This document shows, in pieces, positions 1 through 9,074 of a DNA stretch of 64,000 nt; within the stretch, counting starts at the first letter, position 1, and each line of letters begins with the position of its first letter. The stretch is from Nostoc sp. FACHB-152 (GTDB lineage Bacteria > Cyanobacteriota > Cyanobacteriia > Cyanobacteriales > Nostocaceae): assembly GCF_014697475.1 (NCBI RefSeq), contig NZ_JACJRV010000034.1, positions 1 to 64,000 of the forward strand. The letters are read 5' to 3'. The notes below the pieces were generated by a model. It was not told the origin of the DNA, ran no database searches, and was given only the letters and a program-made list of their open reading frames with translations. A program made the position numbers and the translations under genes.

Positions 1-2
1 TA

Positions 3-80
3 TTGACATTAAGTCCTAATAAGCGTCCTTTCTACCAACAAGGTCAAAGAGCTATGAGACTTATTCTGTCTGCATTCTAG
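3..80 (+). CDS. possible C-terminal end of a gene cut by the window edge
   Basis: Reading frame 3 is open from the left edge and ends at a TAG at 78-80, giving about 25 residues ending in RAMRLILSAF. The other two forward frames hit stops almost at once. It may be the tail of a gene starting outside the window. It is too short to identify, and chance is a real alternative. Confidence 0.25.
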   Translation: MTLSPNKRPFYQQGQRAMRLILSAF

Positions 81-126
81 CCCTTTTTGTAGCCCCTTAA
101 GGGTTCTTAATATCGCCGAACTCACG

Positions 127-474
127 TTATATTAAACCAAGAATAGTACTTAAAGCTATTGCTAAGTTATCTAAATATTCTTTATCTAAATGACCAATTA
201 TTCTAATAATTCTTGATTGATCCACAACCCGAATTTGCTCACAAAGCACGACAGAATCTTGGCTTAACCCACCAACACCAGCAGGTACAAACACATGAGA
301 TGGTAAAATAGTACGTCTAATTTTTGATGTGAATGGTGCAATAATTGTATGAGGGCTAACAGCATTTGCTCGATCAATTTGCACTACAACCACAGGTCTA
401 ATTCCCGCTTGTTCTGTGCCTACAACAGGATTTAAATCGCACAACACTACATCTCCTCGTGCGATATCTACCAC
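127..474 (-). CDS. MazF/PemK-family toxin (putative endoribonuclease)
   Basis: A 115-residue protein with the PemK/MazF layout. An N-terminal RGDVVLCDLNP segment is followed by GTEQ and RPVVVV (R26 is the candidate catalytic Arg), then APFTS (T49), then SVVLCEQIRVVDQSRI near the C-terminus. Family members cleave single-stranded mRNA and are neutralised by a partner encoded just upstream. The start is a GTG at 474 that overlaps the last 7 bases of the antitoxin gene, so the two are translationally coupled. The gene ends close to the window edge. Family assignment is firm; cleavage specificity cannot be read from the sequence. Confidence 0.88.
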   Translation of the reverse strand: MVDIARGDVVLCDLNPVVGTEQAGIRPVVVVQIDRANAVSPHTIIAPFTSKIRRTILPSHVFVPAGVGGLSQDSVVLCEQIRVVDQSRIIRIIGHLDKEYLDNLAIALSTILGLI

Positions 475-698
475 TGAACTTCACCTTGTGCTAAACGCTC
501 TTCGTAATCTTCTAAATTAGATAAATATTCGGAAAAATCTGATTCAGCCATGTTTAGTGATTCGCTAAACTGAAGCCACAACTCCCAATTATTACCATTG
601 TGCTTCATTAATAAGAAGTCTATATAATCATTCACTTCCTGAACTAAAGAGTCTGGCATTAGCCTAATTTTAGCAATTGTTTTCTCTTGTATATCCAT
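468..698 (-). CDS. MazE/DUF2281-like antitoxin
   Basis: A 76-residue acidic protein partnering the MazF gene it overlaps. The N-terminus (MDIQEKTIAKIRLMPDSLVQ) and a following helix with FLLMK resemble small cyanobacterial antitoxins. The C-terminus ending YEERLAQGEVQW is typical of the toxin-binding tail in such pairs. The frame extends upstream to 791, but that stretch crosses the asnS terminator hairpin at 756-781, so the ATG at 698 is preferred. Antitoxin function is inferred mainly from context; these families usually autoregulate their operon. Confidence 0.72.
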   Translation of the reverse strand: MDIQEKTIAKIRLMPDSLVQEVNDYIDFLLMKHNGNNWELWLQFSESLNMAESDFSEYLSNLEDYEERLAQGEVQW

Positions 699-755
699 GA
701 TTGATTTAATGTATTTCTCTTTATCTAGGATAATCTCTGCTGCTTGTACTAAACA

Positions 756-781
756 GCAAAACCCGCTAGTGCGGGTTTTGC
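756..781 (-). terminator. terminator of asnS
   Basis: A perfect 11-bp inverted repeat (GCAAAACCCGC, loop TAGT, GCGGGTTTTGC) lies 27 bp past the asnS stop. The T-rich right arm on the minus strand is consistent with intrinsic termination. It also argues against the long start of the antitoxin frame. Confidence 0.7.
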
Positions 782-807
782 TTGTGTTCACTTACATGAT
801 ACTGCTA

Positions 808-2199
808 CTAAAACTCAGCATTCTGCGGTGTACGTGGGAAGGGAATCACATCACGAATATTACCCATACCCGTCATAAATTGCACGAGTCTTTCAAAACC
901 CAAACCAAAGCCAGCGTGAGGCACAGTACCAAAACGACGCAAGTCTAAATACCACCACAAATCTTCAGGTTTCATACCTTGCGCTATTACCCGACGTTCT
1001 AGAACATCTAAACGTTCTTCTCTTTGAGAACCACCGATGATTTCACCAATTTTTGGTGCAAGAATATCCATTGCCCGGACTGTGTTTTCATCATCGTTCA
1101 ACCGCATATAAAATGCTTTAATTTGCGCTGGGTAATCTGTGACAATTACAGGCTTTTTAAACAGTTGTTCTGCAAGATAGCGTTCGTGTTCTGATTGTAA
1201 ATCTAAGCCCCAACTTACAGGATATTCAAACTTAACATCAGCTTTCTCTAGCAGTTTGATAGCATCGGTATAAGTAAGGCGTTCAAATTGATTGTTAATA
1301 ATATTCTCGGCTGTGGCTAAAACCGTATTATCAATGCGCTGGTTGAAAAACTCCATATCTTCAGGGCATTTTTCTAACACATAATTAAAAATATGTTTCA
1401 AAAACGCCTCGGCTAAATCCATATCACCGTCTAAATCGCAAAATGCCATTTCTGGTTCAACCATCCAAAATTCTGCGAGGTGGCGGGAGGTGTTAGAATT
1501 TTCTGCGCGGAATGTCGGGCCAAAGGTGTAGACGTTAGAAAATGCCATCGCCATAACTTCTGCTTCCAACTGGCCGCTAACGGTTAAATATGTGGGTTTA
1601 GCAAAAAAGTCTTGGCTATAATCTACAGCTTGGTTGTCAGTTCGCGGAACATTCTTGAGATCTAAACTAGTGACACTAAATAGTTCACCCGCGCCTTCGC
1701 AATCGCTAGCGGTGATAATTGGGGTGTGTACCCACAAAAAGTCGCGTTCTTGAAAGAATTGGTGAATTGCTGTAGAACAAGCGTTTCGGACGCGGAAAAC
1801 TGCACCGAAAGAGTTAGTGCGCGATCGCAAATGTCCAATCGTGCGTAAAAATTCAAATGAGTGGCGTTTCTTTTGCAAAGGATATGTTTCGGGATCAGCC
1901 TCACCGTAGACTTTCACCGCCTCGGCTTGCAACTCAATGCGCTGTCCCTTACCTTGAGAAGCCACCAGTACGCCGTTAACTTCAACAGACGCACCTGTAT
2001 TCAGTTTTTTCAAAATCGCCTCGAAGTCTGGCAAATCCTGATTGATGACAACTTGCAAATTAGCTAGTGATGAACCGTCATTGACTTCAATAAAAGCAAA
2101 CCCTTTCAAGTCACGTTTTGTTCTTACCCAGCCTTGAACTACAAGAGACTCATCAGGTTGACCACTTCGCAATATTTCTGCAATTCGTCTATTTACCAT
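808..2199 (-). CDS. asnS: asparaginyl-tRNA synthetase
   Basis: Class IIb aminoacyl-tRNA synthetase that charges tRNA-Asn in the cytosol. The 463-residue product has an N-terminal OB-fold anticodon-binding domain ([20 protein letters not shown]). The catalytic domain follows, with motif 1 near [11 protein letters not shown], motif 2 in [15 protein letters not shown], and motif 3 in [12 protein letters not shown] close to the C-terminus. Length matches bacterial AsnRS. The frame runs to 2295, but the ATG at 2199 ([13 protein letters not shown]) gives the normal N-terminus. The upstream coiled-coil gene ends only 2 bp before this ATG, so the two are probably co-transcribed. Confidence 0.96.
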   Translation of the reverse strand: MVNRRIAEILRSGQPDESLVVQGWVRTKRDLKGFAFIEVNDGSSLANLQVVINQDLPDFEAILKKLNTGASVEVNGVLVASQGKGQRIELQAEAVKVYGEADPETYPLQKKRHSFEFLRTIGHLRSRTNSFGAVFRVRNACSTAIHQFFQERDFLWVHTPIITASDCEGAGELFSVTSLDLKNVPRTDNQAVDYSQDFFAKPTYLTVSGQLEAEVMAMAFSNVYTFGPTFRAENSNTSRHLAEFWMVEPEMAFCDLDGDMDLAEAFLKHIFNYVLEKCPEDMEFFNQRIDNTVLATAENIINNQFERLTYTDAIKLLEKADVKFEYPVSWGLDLQSEHERYLAEQLFKKPVIVTDYPAQIKAFYMRLNDDENTVRAMDILAPKIGEIIGGSQREERLDVLERRVIAQGMKPEDLWWYLDLRRFGTVPHAGFGLGFERLVQFMTGMGNIRDVIPFPRTPQNAEF

Positions 2200-2201
2200 A
2201 T

Positions 2202-2570
2202 TTACCCAGCACAGGATTTTAATATCCAGCCTATGATAACGCCCATTCCACCAAAGCGGACGGCTTGCCAGAAAGGTTTTTTCAGGCTTCGCCACGAAAA
2301 TAGCTGGCTTTCTAAATTAATTTCTAGCACTTCCAACTGCTTTTGGATTTGCTTTAACTCGACTTTAATTTCTGCTGTCTGAGGCTGATTATCTTTTAAT
2401 TCCTGCTGGCGTTGTTGCCATTGTGCCTTTTGCTGTTGATCGCAGATTACTTGGTGATACCTTTCTTTTAAGGATAGAAGCGATCGCTCTACTTGGGCTA
2501 ACTCTTGCTCAAAATCCGGTTCTTGATTTTCTTGGTTGGAAGAATTCTGTGATTTTCTAGGCGGCTTCAT
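2202..2570 (-). CDS. small coiled-coil protein with C-terminal membrane segment
   Basis: A 122-residue protein of no recognised function. Residues about 18-95 are rich in Q, E, K and L with heptad character, indicating a coiled coil. Residues about 100-118 ([17 protein letters not shown]) form a short hydrophobic, glycine-rich segment that could be a tail anchor. It ends 2 bp before the asnS start in the same orientation, suggesting one transcript. The HIP1 octamer lies within it. Probably a lineage-specific cyanobacterial membrane-associated protein. Confidence 0.6.
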   Translation of the reverse strand: MKPPRKSQNSSNQENQEPDFEQELAQVERSLLSLKERYHQVICDQQQKAQWQQRQQELKDNQPQTAEIKVELKQIQKQLEVLEINLESQLFSWRSLKKPFWQAVRFGGMGVIIGWILKSCAG

Positions 2571-2623
2571 TGACTGGTAGTAAATTAAGATTAATGTAAT
2601 GCCAACAGTTCACAGGCACCGAC

Positions 2624-2935
2624 ATGGAATCTCTCAGCACCCAGCAATCAGAAATTAATCTTTTGCCTAAAACCAGTCAACTAAATGAAATTAGCACACT
2701 GGAACTAGCGCAAGCCCTCATGGAAAGACTCACCATCTCCCCTAACGATTGGCATCGCCTCAAGTCTAACCGCAATTCTCGCGCTAGTGAGCAAGCTGCT
2801 GCCGCTCTCGTATTTCTCCTCAAAAATCAACCCCAAGAAGCCCTCGCCCGCTTAGAACAAGCTACAGGTTGGTTAGATAAGTCAATTTCTGCTCCACCCT
2901 GTCCCACACATGGGGATAAGAACTCTAAAGCATAA
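2624..2935 (+). CDS. small conserved-looking protein of unknown function
   Basis: A 103-residue soluble protein, transcribed divergently from the coiled-coil gene. The central region (LAQALMERLTISPNDWHRLK, then EQAAAALVFLLKNQPQEALARLEQA) reads as three amphipathic helices with no membrane segment or known catalytic motif. Codon use matches its neighbours and the hydrophobic pattern is regular, so it is likely a real gene. I do not recognise a family with confidence. Confidence 0.55.
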   Translation: MESLSTQQSEINLLPKTSQLNEISTLELAQALMERLTISPNDWHRLKSNRNSRASEQAAAALVFLLKNQPQEALARLEQATGWLDKSISAPPCPTHGDKNSKA

Positions 2936-2997
2936 AAGACTTCTTGCTCTGTTACCTGTCACCTATTCCCTATCCCCTGCTATAGGTATATGCCAAG

Positions 2998-4116
2998 TTA
3001 ATCAAGCTTTGAAGTTGAGCGCAGAATTTCGCTGTTGATGGGTAGGGTAACAGTGAATGTTGTGCCAACATTGATTTCACTGTTTACCATAATCGTTCCG
3101 CCTTGTTGCTCAACTAGCTGTTTAACAATCGTCAGCCCCAATCCGGTTCCCGGAATTTTACTTACGTTACTAGCACGATAAAAGGATTCAAATAAACGTT
3201 CTTGGTCTGCTGGAGCAATGCCGATGCCTTGATCCTGCACTTGAAATATCACAGTTTCAGATTGACATTGCAATCTCAGTTGAACAGTGCTATCAGGTGC
3301 GGAGTATTTAATCGCATTAGACAAGAGATTGGTTAAAATGTGCCGCACTAAAGCTTCGTCCATGTAAACTGTGACACATTCATCCACGTAATTAAAATCA
3401 ATGATGTGATTAGTGCCTGTACTGAGTTTGATTTCTTCAATTAGCTTGCGACAGAAAGGCTCAATTACTATCTCAGTAGGATTAGATGTTAGACTATTCG
3501 CTTCAGATTTTCCCAGGATCAAAACGTCATCCAGCAAGGCAACCATGCGGGTAACGGCAGTTTGGATGCGTTGAAAAAAGTCATTTTGCTGTTCTTTATT
3601 GAAGTCGCGCTGTTGTAGCAAACGAACAAAACCATTAATAATATTTAACGGGTTGCGAAATTCATGAGAAACCATTGAGACAAAGCGCGATTTTTGTTCT
3701 TTAAGTTCGCGTTCTTGCTTTAGCGCAGTCTGAAGTTGTAATGAGAGTTGCCGCGATCGCAGCAGCATTTCCACTCGTGCTTGCAACTCTAGCTTTTCGA
3801 GCGGTTTTGTAATTAGCTCATCGATAGTTTGCCACAAATGCCTTGTCAATAGATTGACATCAGAGCGCGCTGTTATTAACAAAAAGGGCAAAAAAACTGG
3901 TTGCTCTTTGTATTTTCTGGCTTGCACCCATTCCCAGAGATGATCTAGTGCTGGGCCATCAAGAATGCATAAATCAAAAGGCTCATCTAAGAGCGGTAAG
4001 GTTTTGCCTGCTTGTACAACTGAATCGGCGATCGTCACCTCGTAATATCTTTTCAGCCACTCTGCTAACAAGCGACGATTCTCAGATTGCTTTATAACTA
4101 TTAAAATTCGACTCAT
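2998..4116 (-). CDS. receiver-histidine kinase hybrid (signal transduction)
   Basis: A 372-residue cytosolic protein with no membrane segment. Residues 3-117 form a receiver-like domain with phospho-acceptor candidate D53. The usual acidic pair after the first strand is replaced (IVIKQSENR, K9-Q10-S11), so Mg-dependent phosphorylation of this receiver is doubtful. A short coiled linker leads to a HisKA domain with H151 in SMVSHEFRNPL. The HATPase domain follows, with N box LLSNAIKYS, then DQGIGI and GTGLGLTIV. It lies 73 bp downstream of a KaiC-like gene in the same orientation, suggesting a shared pathway. The partner response regulator is unknown. Confidence 0.85.
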   Translation of the reverse strand: MSRILIVIKQSENRRLLAEWLKRYYEVTIADSVVQAGKTLPLLDEPFDLCILDGPALDHLWEWVQARKYKEQPVFLPFLLITARSDVNLLTRHLWQTIDELITKPLEKLELQARVEMLLRSRQLSLQLQTALKQERELKEQKSRFVSMVSHEFRNPLNIINGFVRLLQQRDFNKEQQNDFFQRIQTAVTRMVALLDDVLILGKSEANSLTSNPTEIVIEPFCRKLIEEIKLSTGTNHIIDFNYVDECVTVYMDEALVRHILTNLLSNAIKYSAPDSTVQLRLQCQSETVIFQVQDQGIGIAPADQERLFESFYRASNVSKIPGTGLGLTIVKQLVEQQGGTIMVNSEINVGTTFTVTLPINSEILRSTSKLD

Positions 4117-4189
4117 CGCTGTTTTTTGTTAACTGGCAATACTGTCGCCAAAGTTTTTTATTGATGGCTAAATCAACATAGGTACATTA

Positions 4190-5632
4190 TCAAAATTCAT
4201 CCCCAAGCATTTCCGGCACTCCAGTCAACACGCCTCGCAGCTGTGTGAGTGGCTTGCCGACCTTGATTCCATAGCGACTAATTTCAAATTCACGCAAGGT
4301 TTTTTCAAAGTCTGTCATCCGCTTCTTGAGAACGCCAATTGCTCGCCGCAGTTCGCCTTGCATTTCTAAATAGCGCAAAAATATGATTGTGTCTGCTAGA
4401 TAGCTAATTCCAATTTCTGTAACGCGGAATTCTCCTGTAATTGTTTCAATCTCATTAATTAGCAGCACAGCAACACCCATATTTTGCAAATACTTACATA
4501 GCCGATGAAGGTGACTTATCAAGTCTTCGCCGCGCAACGAAAGCCGATACCCAGATACACTATCAATCATCACAATCCGCGCCTGTTTTTGCTCTATTTC
4601 CTGACGCACGAGGTTAGCAAATTCATCAGGTGTATAATATAGCGGCTCTACTTGTACGACTGAAAGTGTCCCCTTATCCTGCATCGCACCAACGGCAATG
4701 TTAATCCCTTTAGCACGGCGCAGCAACGTTTCTTTTCTTTCCTCAAAGATGTAGATCACCGAACGTTCGCCCCGTCCGGCGGCCTCTTTCATAAACTGAA
4801 GTCCCAACGTGCTTTTACCCACGCCACTAGGGCCGCTAACAATAGTAATCGTGCTGCGCTCAATCCCACCGTGCAGCAACTCGTCGATTTCGGGGATGCC
4901 AGAGGAAACTAATTCAGTATTAAAATCTCGTGCGGAATCTTGAAGAACTAATCGGGGAAAGATTTGCATTCCCGTGCGGGTTAAGCGAATTGCATGATCG
5001 CCATCTTGAAAATCACTACCCCGAAACTTAGAGATACACAGTGTGCGCTCATTGTTGCTAAAGTTCAGATTGATTACGCCATCACTCATGAACTGTAAAT
5101 CATCGTCGGGTGCTTCTTGACTGCTCTCTGAGGTGAATAAAACAGTTGCACCTTGCTCTACCAAAAATCTTAGAAATGACAGTACTTGCTTGCGAAACTG
5201 AAAGGGATCGCTTGCCAGGTAGCGAAACTGCGTCATCGAATCAATAAAAATACGCTGCGGCTTAAGAGTTTCCAACTGTTCTGTAATTCGGTTGGTTGTG
5301 GGTTCGCGTTCTACCTCAGCTGGTGAGAAAATATCATAAGTCTGAATTTGGGTAAAAAATTCGGGCGTGGGGCTAAGGTCAAGAAAGGAGACACCTTCTA
5401 GGTCAAATTCTAGTCCTTCGGCAGTTCGCTTCAATTGTGTGACGGTTTCTGCTAGCGTGATGAACAAAACCCGTTCGCCGTTTATTGCCCCTGCTGTTAA
5501 GAAATGCATTCCTAGTGTTGTTTTACCAACCCCTGGGCCACCCCGGATTAAGTAGGCACGATGTGGTACATAACCGCCACAAAGAACTTCGTCTAAACCC
5601 GAAATTCCCGAAGACAAACGATTTTCGGACAT
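4190..5632 (-). CDS. KaiC-like double RecA-type ATPase (KaiC paralogue)
   Basis: A 480-residue tandem-ATPase protein of the KaiC superfamily. Walker A of the first domain is GGPGVGKTT (K37) and of the second GPSGVGKST (K273). The second domain has the EE pair in YIFEER, while the first has only AE in ITLAE. In canonical KaiC the phosphosites are adjacent Ser431 and Thr432. Here the matching place reads GISYLADT (S410, Y411), so the Thr is lost. It is therefore a KaiC paralogue rather than the core clock KaiC, and no kaiA or kaiB is nearby. A receiver-kinase gene lies 73 bp downstream. Confidence 0.85.
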   Translation of the reverse strand: MSENRLSSGISGLDEVLCGGYVPHRAYLIRGGPGVGKTTLGMHFLTAGAINGERVLFITLAETVTQLKRTAEGLEFDLEGVSFLDLSPTPEFFTQIQTYDIFSPAEVEREPTTNRITEQLETLKPQRIFIDSMTQFRYLASDPFQFRKQVLSFLRFLVEQGATVLFTSESSQEAPDDDLQFMSDGVINLNFSNNERTLCISKFRGSDFQDGDHAIRLTRTGMQIFPRLVLQDSARDFNTELVSSGIPEIDELLHGGIERSTITIVSGPSGVGKSTLGLQFMKEAAGRGERSVIYIFEERKETLLRRAKGINIAVGAMQDKGTLSVVQVEPLYYTPDEFANLVRQEIEQKQARIVMIDSVSGYRLSLRGEDLISHLHRLCKYLQNMGVAVLLINEIETITGEFRVTEIGISYLADTIIFLRYLEMQGELRRAIGVLKKRMTDFEKTLREFEISRYGIKVGKPLTQLRGVLTGVPEMLGDEF

Positions 5633-5912
5633 TTGCGAACAGTTTTCCTTTGTTTAATAACTCAAACGCAGCATAGCGTTGTCTTTCTACTGCATTGGTT
5701 TTAAGCACCGCTCAACAGCTAGGAAGTTCGCTTGCATTCACGAAAATCAGAATAACATCACATCACTATAAAAAACTCACTTCGTCCTGATAGTCATCAA
5801 AATTAAGTTCTAGCGATCACTCATCAATAAAACAATTGCTTGTTCTACAAAAATGTGGAGTCCGGGAAGCTACCCAAAGTCTAGATACTTCCTTCACACT
5901 TCATACTTCATT

Positions 5913-6365
5913 TCATCGCCTTAAAGACAAGCGGGGGCGATTTTCCATTTGTTTACACAGCCTTAATTCTGTACCTTTGCGGCCCCATTCTACTTGGTCA
6001 AAAATTTGATGCAGTAGACACAAACCCCGGCCGCTTTCTGACTCATCAGGTGGGAGATAATCAGTGGGATCATCTTCATCAAGCGTAGGTGCTGGAGTAA
6101 AGCCTTTACCTTGATCGGAGATCACCCACCAATACTGATTATCTATTAACGAAAAACGCACTACAACGCGTTTACTAGGATCAAGATTATTGCCATGTTT
6201 TGCGGCATTTACTAAGGCTTCTTGAAGACCTAGCCGCAGTTCTGCTTGTAATTTTGCTGGAATCTCTGCCAACAATAAATCTAATATAGGACAAAGATAG
6301 AGTGTTGAGGCAAAACTAAGTGTACCCCAATAGCGTCCAACTGGACGAAGCGAAATACTAATCAC
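5913..6365 (-). CDS. anti-sigma-factor-type ATP-binding protein (HATPase_c_2)
   Basis: A GHKL-fold protein similar to SpoIIAB/RsbW serine kinases. The N box is LQEALVNAAKHGNN, the G1 region SDQGKGF, and the G2 region SGRGLCLLHQIFDQVEW. No HisKA domain is present. Such proteins bind or phosphorylate anti-sigma-antagonist partners; none is encoded nearby. The start is uncertain. GTG at 6365 gives MISISLRPVG and 150 residues; the frame stays open to a TTG at 6428. An upstream ATG at 6444 with a GAAGG motif lies in another frame and stops after 14 codons. Confidence 0.72.
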   Translation of the reverse strand: MISISLRPVGRYWGTLSFASTLYLCPILDLLLAEIPAKLQAELRLGLQEALVNAAKHGNNLDPSKRVVVRFSLIDNQYWWVISDQGKGFTPAPTLDEDDPTDYLPPDESESGRGLCLLHQIFDQVEWGRKGTELRLCKQMENRPRLSLRR

Positions 6366-6444
6366 AAGAGAAACCCCGTAGCTTTCAGTTAGCCAGACAT
6401 CAGTTTGCTTGGAAACGCACCCTGACAATATTTGAGGTGGTCAT

Positions 6445-6787
6445 GCTGCCTTCAAACTTGCGTCTTTTATACTACGTTTTGAAAATGCTAGGGAGCATCG
6501 ACTCTATTTATGAAGTTCAATTGCTGATACATAAAACGGCTCTTAAAAATCTAAGATTTGAATCAGCATCTTTTAAGTTGCTGATAGTTTGGAGAAACAT
6601 TAGGATGACTTTTGTATTGCCGATACTTACTTCAAACAATCTTATTCATAAGTTGAGTATTGAGAGTCTATGCAACTTTAATGATTTTAACAAAATTGTT
6701 TCTATGTTTAAGTTAATTCGATTTTAGCATTTTTCTGATGCACTAGACTACAAATTTGAAATTTGAGTTTTTTATGAAGACTCAGTA
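6445..6787. other. gene-free stretch between divergent-tail genes
   Basis: An AT-rich 343-bp stretch. A plus-strand open frame (6437-6727) has codon use unlike the neighbours and no recognisable domain, so it is not called. No clear terminator, repeat or RNA gene was seen. Confidence 0.5.
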
Positions 6788-8161
6788 TTACTTATCTAAA
6801 TGTGATAACACAAGAAAGGCAGCAGCTTCCACATGAGATGTTTGGGGAAAAAAATCAGCAGGTTGTATACGTGAAAGTGCGTAGATTCCTCCTTCACATA
6901 ATAATTTGAGGTCGCGGGCGAGAGTAGCTACTTTACAGCTGACGTAAACGATGCGAGCAGGTTTCGATTGCCGTAATGAATCGATGACAGTGCGATCGCA
7001 ACCTTTACGTGGCGGATCTAGTATTACTACTTCTGGTATTATTCCCATTTGTGGCAGTAAATTCTCTACCGCACCGACTTGGAATGTAACGTTATTTATA
7101 CTGTTGTGTTCGGCATTCAAAATTGCCTGTTCTACGGCTTCGGCTTGCACTTCCAGTCCCACAGCTTGACGCACTTGCTTGGCTAAAGGCAGAGTTAAAG
7201 TTCCAATCCCACAATAAGCGTCAACTAACACCTCATGCCCTTGTAGCTTGATTTCTGACTGAATTACCTCTAACAGTGCTTCGGCTGTTTCCGTTGAAAC
7301 CTGGAAAAAAGTATCTGGGCGGACTTGAAATTCTAATCCCGCAAATTTTTCTTTGAGATAAGGAACACCTGCAATAGGGCGAGTTTCTGCACCGAAGATG
7401 GCATTTGTCCGTTCAGCGTTACGATTTAGAGAAACTCCCACTAATTGAGGATATCGCTGCAACCATTCCTCGGCTTGTTCAGTAATTCCTGCTAACTTCC
7501 AGTCAGTAACTACCAAAGTCAACAAAATTTCCCCAGTCCGGCGACCGATACGTAAACCTAAATGACGAATTTGACCTTTGTGTCGTTGCTCATCGTAAAT
7601 CTTCCAGCCGCGCTTTTGAATATCTTGCTTAACCTCAGCCAGCATGGGGTTTAATCGAGAATCTTGTACAGGACATTGATTTAAGTTCACTAAATGGTGA
7701 CTTCCTTTTTGGTAGTACCCCGCCTGTACTTGTCCAGTAGCAGAAATACTGAAAGGATAAGTCGCTTTGTTGCGGTATCCCAAAGGTGAGACAGATGTCA
7801 ATACAGGATCTACGGGTGGTGCAGTAAAACCACCGATGCGCTGTAAAGCTTGGATAACTTGATTGCGTTTAGCTTCTAGCTGATATTGGTAGTCAATATG
7901 CTGCCACTGACAACCACCGCACTTATCAGCCACAATACAACTTGGTCGTATGCGGTGCGGTGATGGATGTAATAGCTGCACGAGTTTGCCATGAGCATAT
8001 TTCGGCTTAACGTGTAATAAGCGTACCTGGATGCGATCGCCTGGTACAGTATCCGGTACAAATACCACACGCTCCTCATAACGACCGACACCATCACCAG
8101 TATCGCTGAGGTCAGCGATCGCTACTTCAATTAATTCACCCTGTTTCCAAATATTAGTCAT
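6788..8161 (-). CDS. rlmD: 23S rRNA (uracil-C5)-methyltransferase, RlmD/RumA type
   Basis: SAM-dependent enzyme that makes 5-methyluridine in 23S rRNA. The 457-residue protein has an N-terminal TRAM RNA-binding domain (about 1-60). A [4Fe-4S] cysteine set follows, with C in RPSCIVAD, CGGC and NQCPVQD. The methyltransferase core has the SAM loop VDAYCGIGTLTLPLA, then DPPRKGCD, and the nucleophilic Cys in VYVSCKVATLARD. Order and spacing fit RlmD/RlmCD; the exact target base cannot be told from sequence. It is divergent from apcD. Confidence 0.92.
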   Translation of the reverse strand: MTNIWKQGELIEVAIADLSDTGDGVGRYEERVVFVPDTVPGDRIQVRLLHVKPKYAHGKLVQLLHPSPHRIRPSCIVADKCGGCQWQHIDYQYQLEAKRNQVIQALQRIGGFTAPPVDPVLTSVSPLGYRNKATYPFSISATGQVQAGYYQKGSHHLVNLNQCPVQDSRLNPMLAEVKQDIQKRGWKIYDEQRHKGQIRHLGLRIGRRTGEILLTLVVTDWKLAGITEQAEEWLQRYPQLVGVSLNRNAERTNAIFGAETRPIAGVPYLKEKFAGLEFQVRPDTFFQVSTETAEALLEVIQSEIKLQGHEVLVDAYCGIGTLTLPLAKQVRQAVGLEVQAEAVEQAILNAEHNSINNVTFQVGAVENLLPQMGIIPEVVILDPPRKGCDRTVIDSLRQSKPARIVYVSCKVATLARDLKLLCEGGIYALSRIQPADFFPQTSHVEAAAFLVLSHLDK

Positions 8162-8319
8162 TTGTTGTTAGTCAATGGTCATTTGTCAAGAGATTGAAGT
8201 TTAATTTCACACTTCATCCTTTTTTCCCCCATTCCCCACTCCCTATTCCCTACTCCCTTCCCCTGTGTACCTCCAACTCGTTAAACTAGCAAATAATATT
8301 TCTCGTGATTACAATAATC

Positions 8320-8805
8320 ATGACTGTAATTAGCCAAGTTATTCTCAAAGCCGACGACGAACTGCGTTATCCCAGCAGTGGCGAACTCAAAAGTATCAAA
8401 GAATTTTTGCAAACTGGCGAGCAAAGGACGCGCATTGCTGCGACCTTTGCTGAAAATGAAAAAAAGATAGTTCAGGAAGCCACCAAGCAACTTTGGCAAA
8501 AGCGACCTGATTTTATCGCACCTGGGGGTAACGCCTACGGTGAACGCCAACGCGCTCTGTGCATCCGTGACTTTGGCTGGTACCTACGTCTAATTACCTA
8601 TGGCGTACTTGCTGGTGACAAAGAGCCAATTGAAAAAATTGGTATAATTGGTGTACGGGAAATGTACAACTCTCTTGGTGTTCCCGTCCCTGGAATGGTG
8701 GAAGCTATCAATTGTCTGAAAAAAGCTTCCCTTGATTTGTTAAGTGCAGAAGACACAGCAGCAGCAGCACCATACTTTGATTACATCATCCAAGCGATGT
8801 CTTAA
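8320..8805 (+). CDS. apcD: allophycocyanin-B alpha subunit
   Basis: A terminal energy emitter of the phycobilisome core that passes excitation to chlorophyll. The 161-residue globin-like phycobiliprotein reads [19 protein letters not shown] at the N-terminus. It carries the chromophore-binding Cys in [14 protein letters not shown] and ends [10 protein letters not shown], matching ApcD rather than ApcA or ApcF. The frame opens at a GTG at 8305, but the ATG at 8320 gives the normal 161-residue form. It stands alone, as apcD usually does, and is followed by a hairpin at 8906-8964. Confidence 0.93.
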   Translation: MTVISQVILKADDELRYPSSGELKSIKEFLQTGEQRTRIAATFAENEKKIVQEATKQLWQKRPDFIAPGGNAYGERQRALCIRDFGWYLRLITYGVLAGDKEPIEKIGIIGVREMYNSLGVPVPGMVEAINCLKKASLDLLSAEDTAAAAPYFDYIIQAMS

Positions 8806-8905
8806 TCCCAGTAAGTTGTACTTGTTGAGCTACGGCTTTCGCTCTAATAAAGTGAGTGCAGAGTGTTAGCACTCTCAAGATAAGATCTCTAATTTGATCA
8901 TACCT

Positions 8906-8971
8906 CCCCACAATTGGTAGTGGCTGTGGCAGTCTCAGTGTCAAGCTATCAACCAACTGTGGGGAAATTTT
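8906..8971 (+). terminator. terminator-like hairpin after apcD
   Basis: CCCCACA (8906-8912) pairs with TGTGGGG (8958-8964). After one mismatch the stem continues with TTGG/CCAA, and AAATTTTG follows. The loop is long, so it could instead be part of a structured 3' UTR. Confidence 0.45.
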
Positions 8972-9040
8972 GTTTATTGGTCATTGGTCATTAGTTATTC
9001 TTTCCCTACACCTTCACACACTCCCCACTCCCCTAGATAC

Positions 9041-9074
9041 AAAAAGCCGACAGTCTTTCATTTAAGCTGTCGGC
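9041..9074 (-). terminator. hairpin with T tract on the minus strand
   Basis: GCCGACAG (9046-9053) and CTGTCGGC (9067-9074) form an 8-bp stem that can extend inward with CTT/AAG. On the minus strand the stem is followed directly by TTTTT. No minus-strand gene lies upstream of it, so it may end an unannotated small RNA. Confidence 0.4.

Noticed and set aside
697-948. 83-residue plus-strand frame over the asnS end
   Set aside because: Antisense to the asnS C-terminus and through its terminator; no domain or ribosome site.
6437-6727. 96-residue plus-strand frame in the gap after the anti-sigma-type gene
   Set aside because: AT-rich, no motif, no ribosome site, and codon use unlike neighbouring genes.
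8859-8878. CIRCE-like element near TTAGCACTC
   Set aside because: The arms are in the order GAGTGC-N9-GCACTC, the reverse of a real CIRCE, and no heat-shock gene follows.
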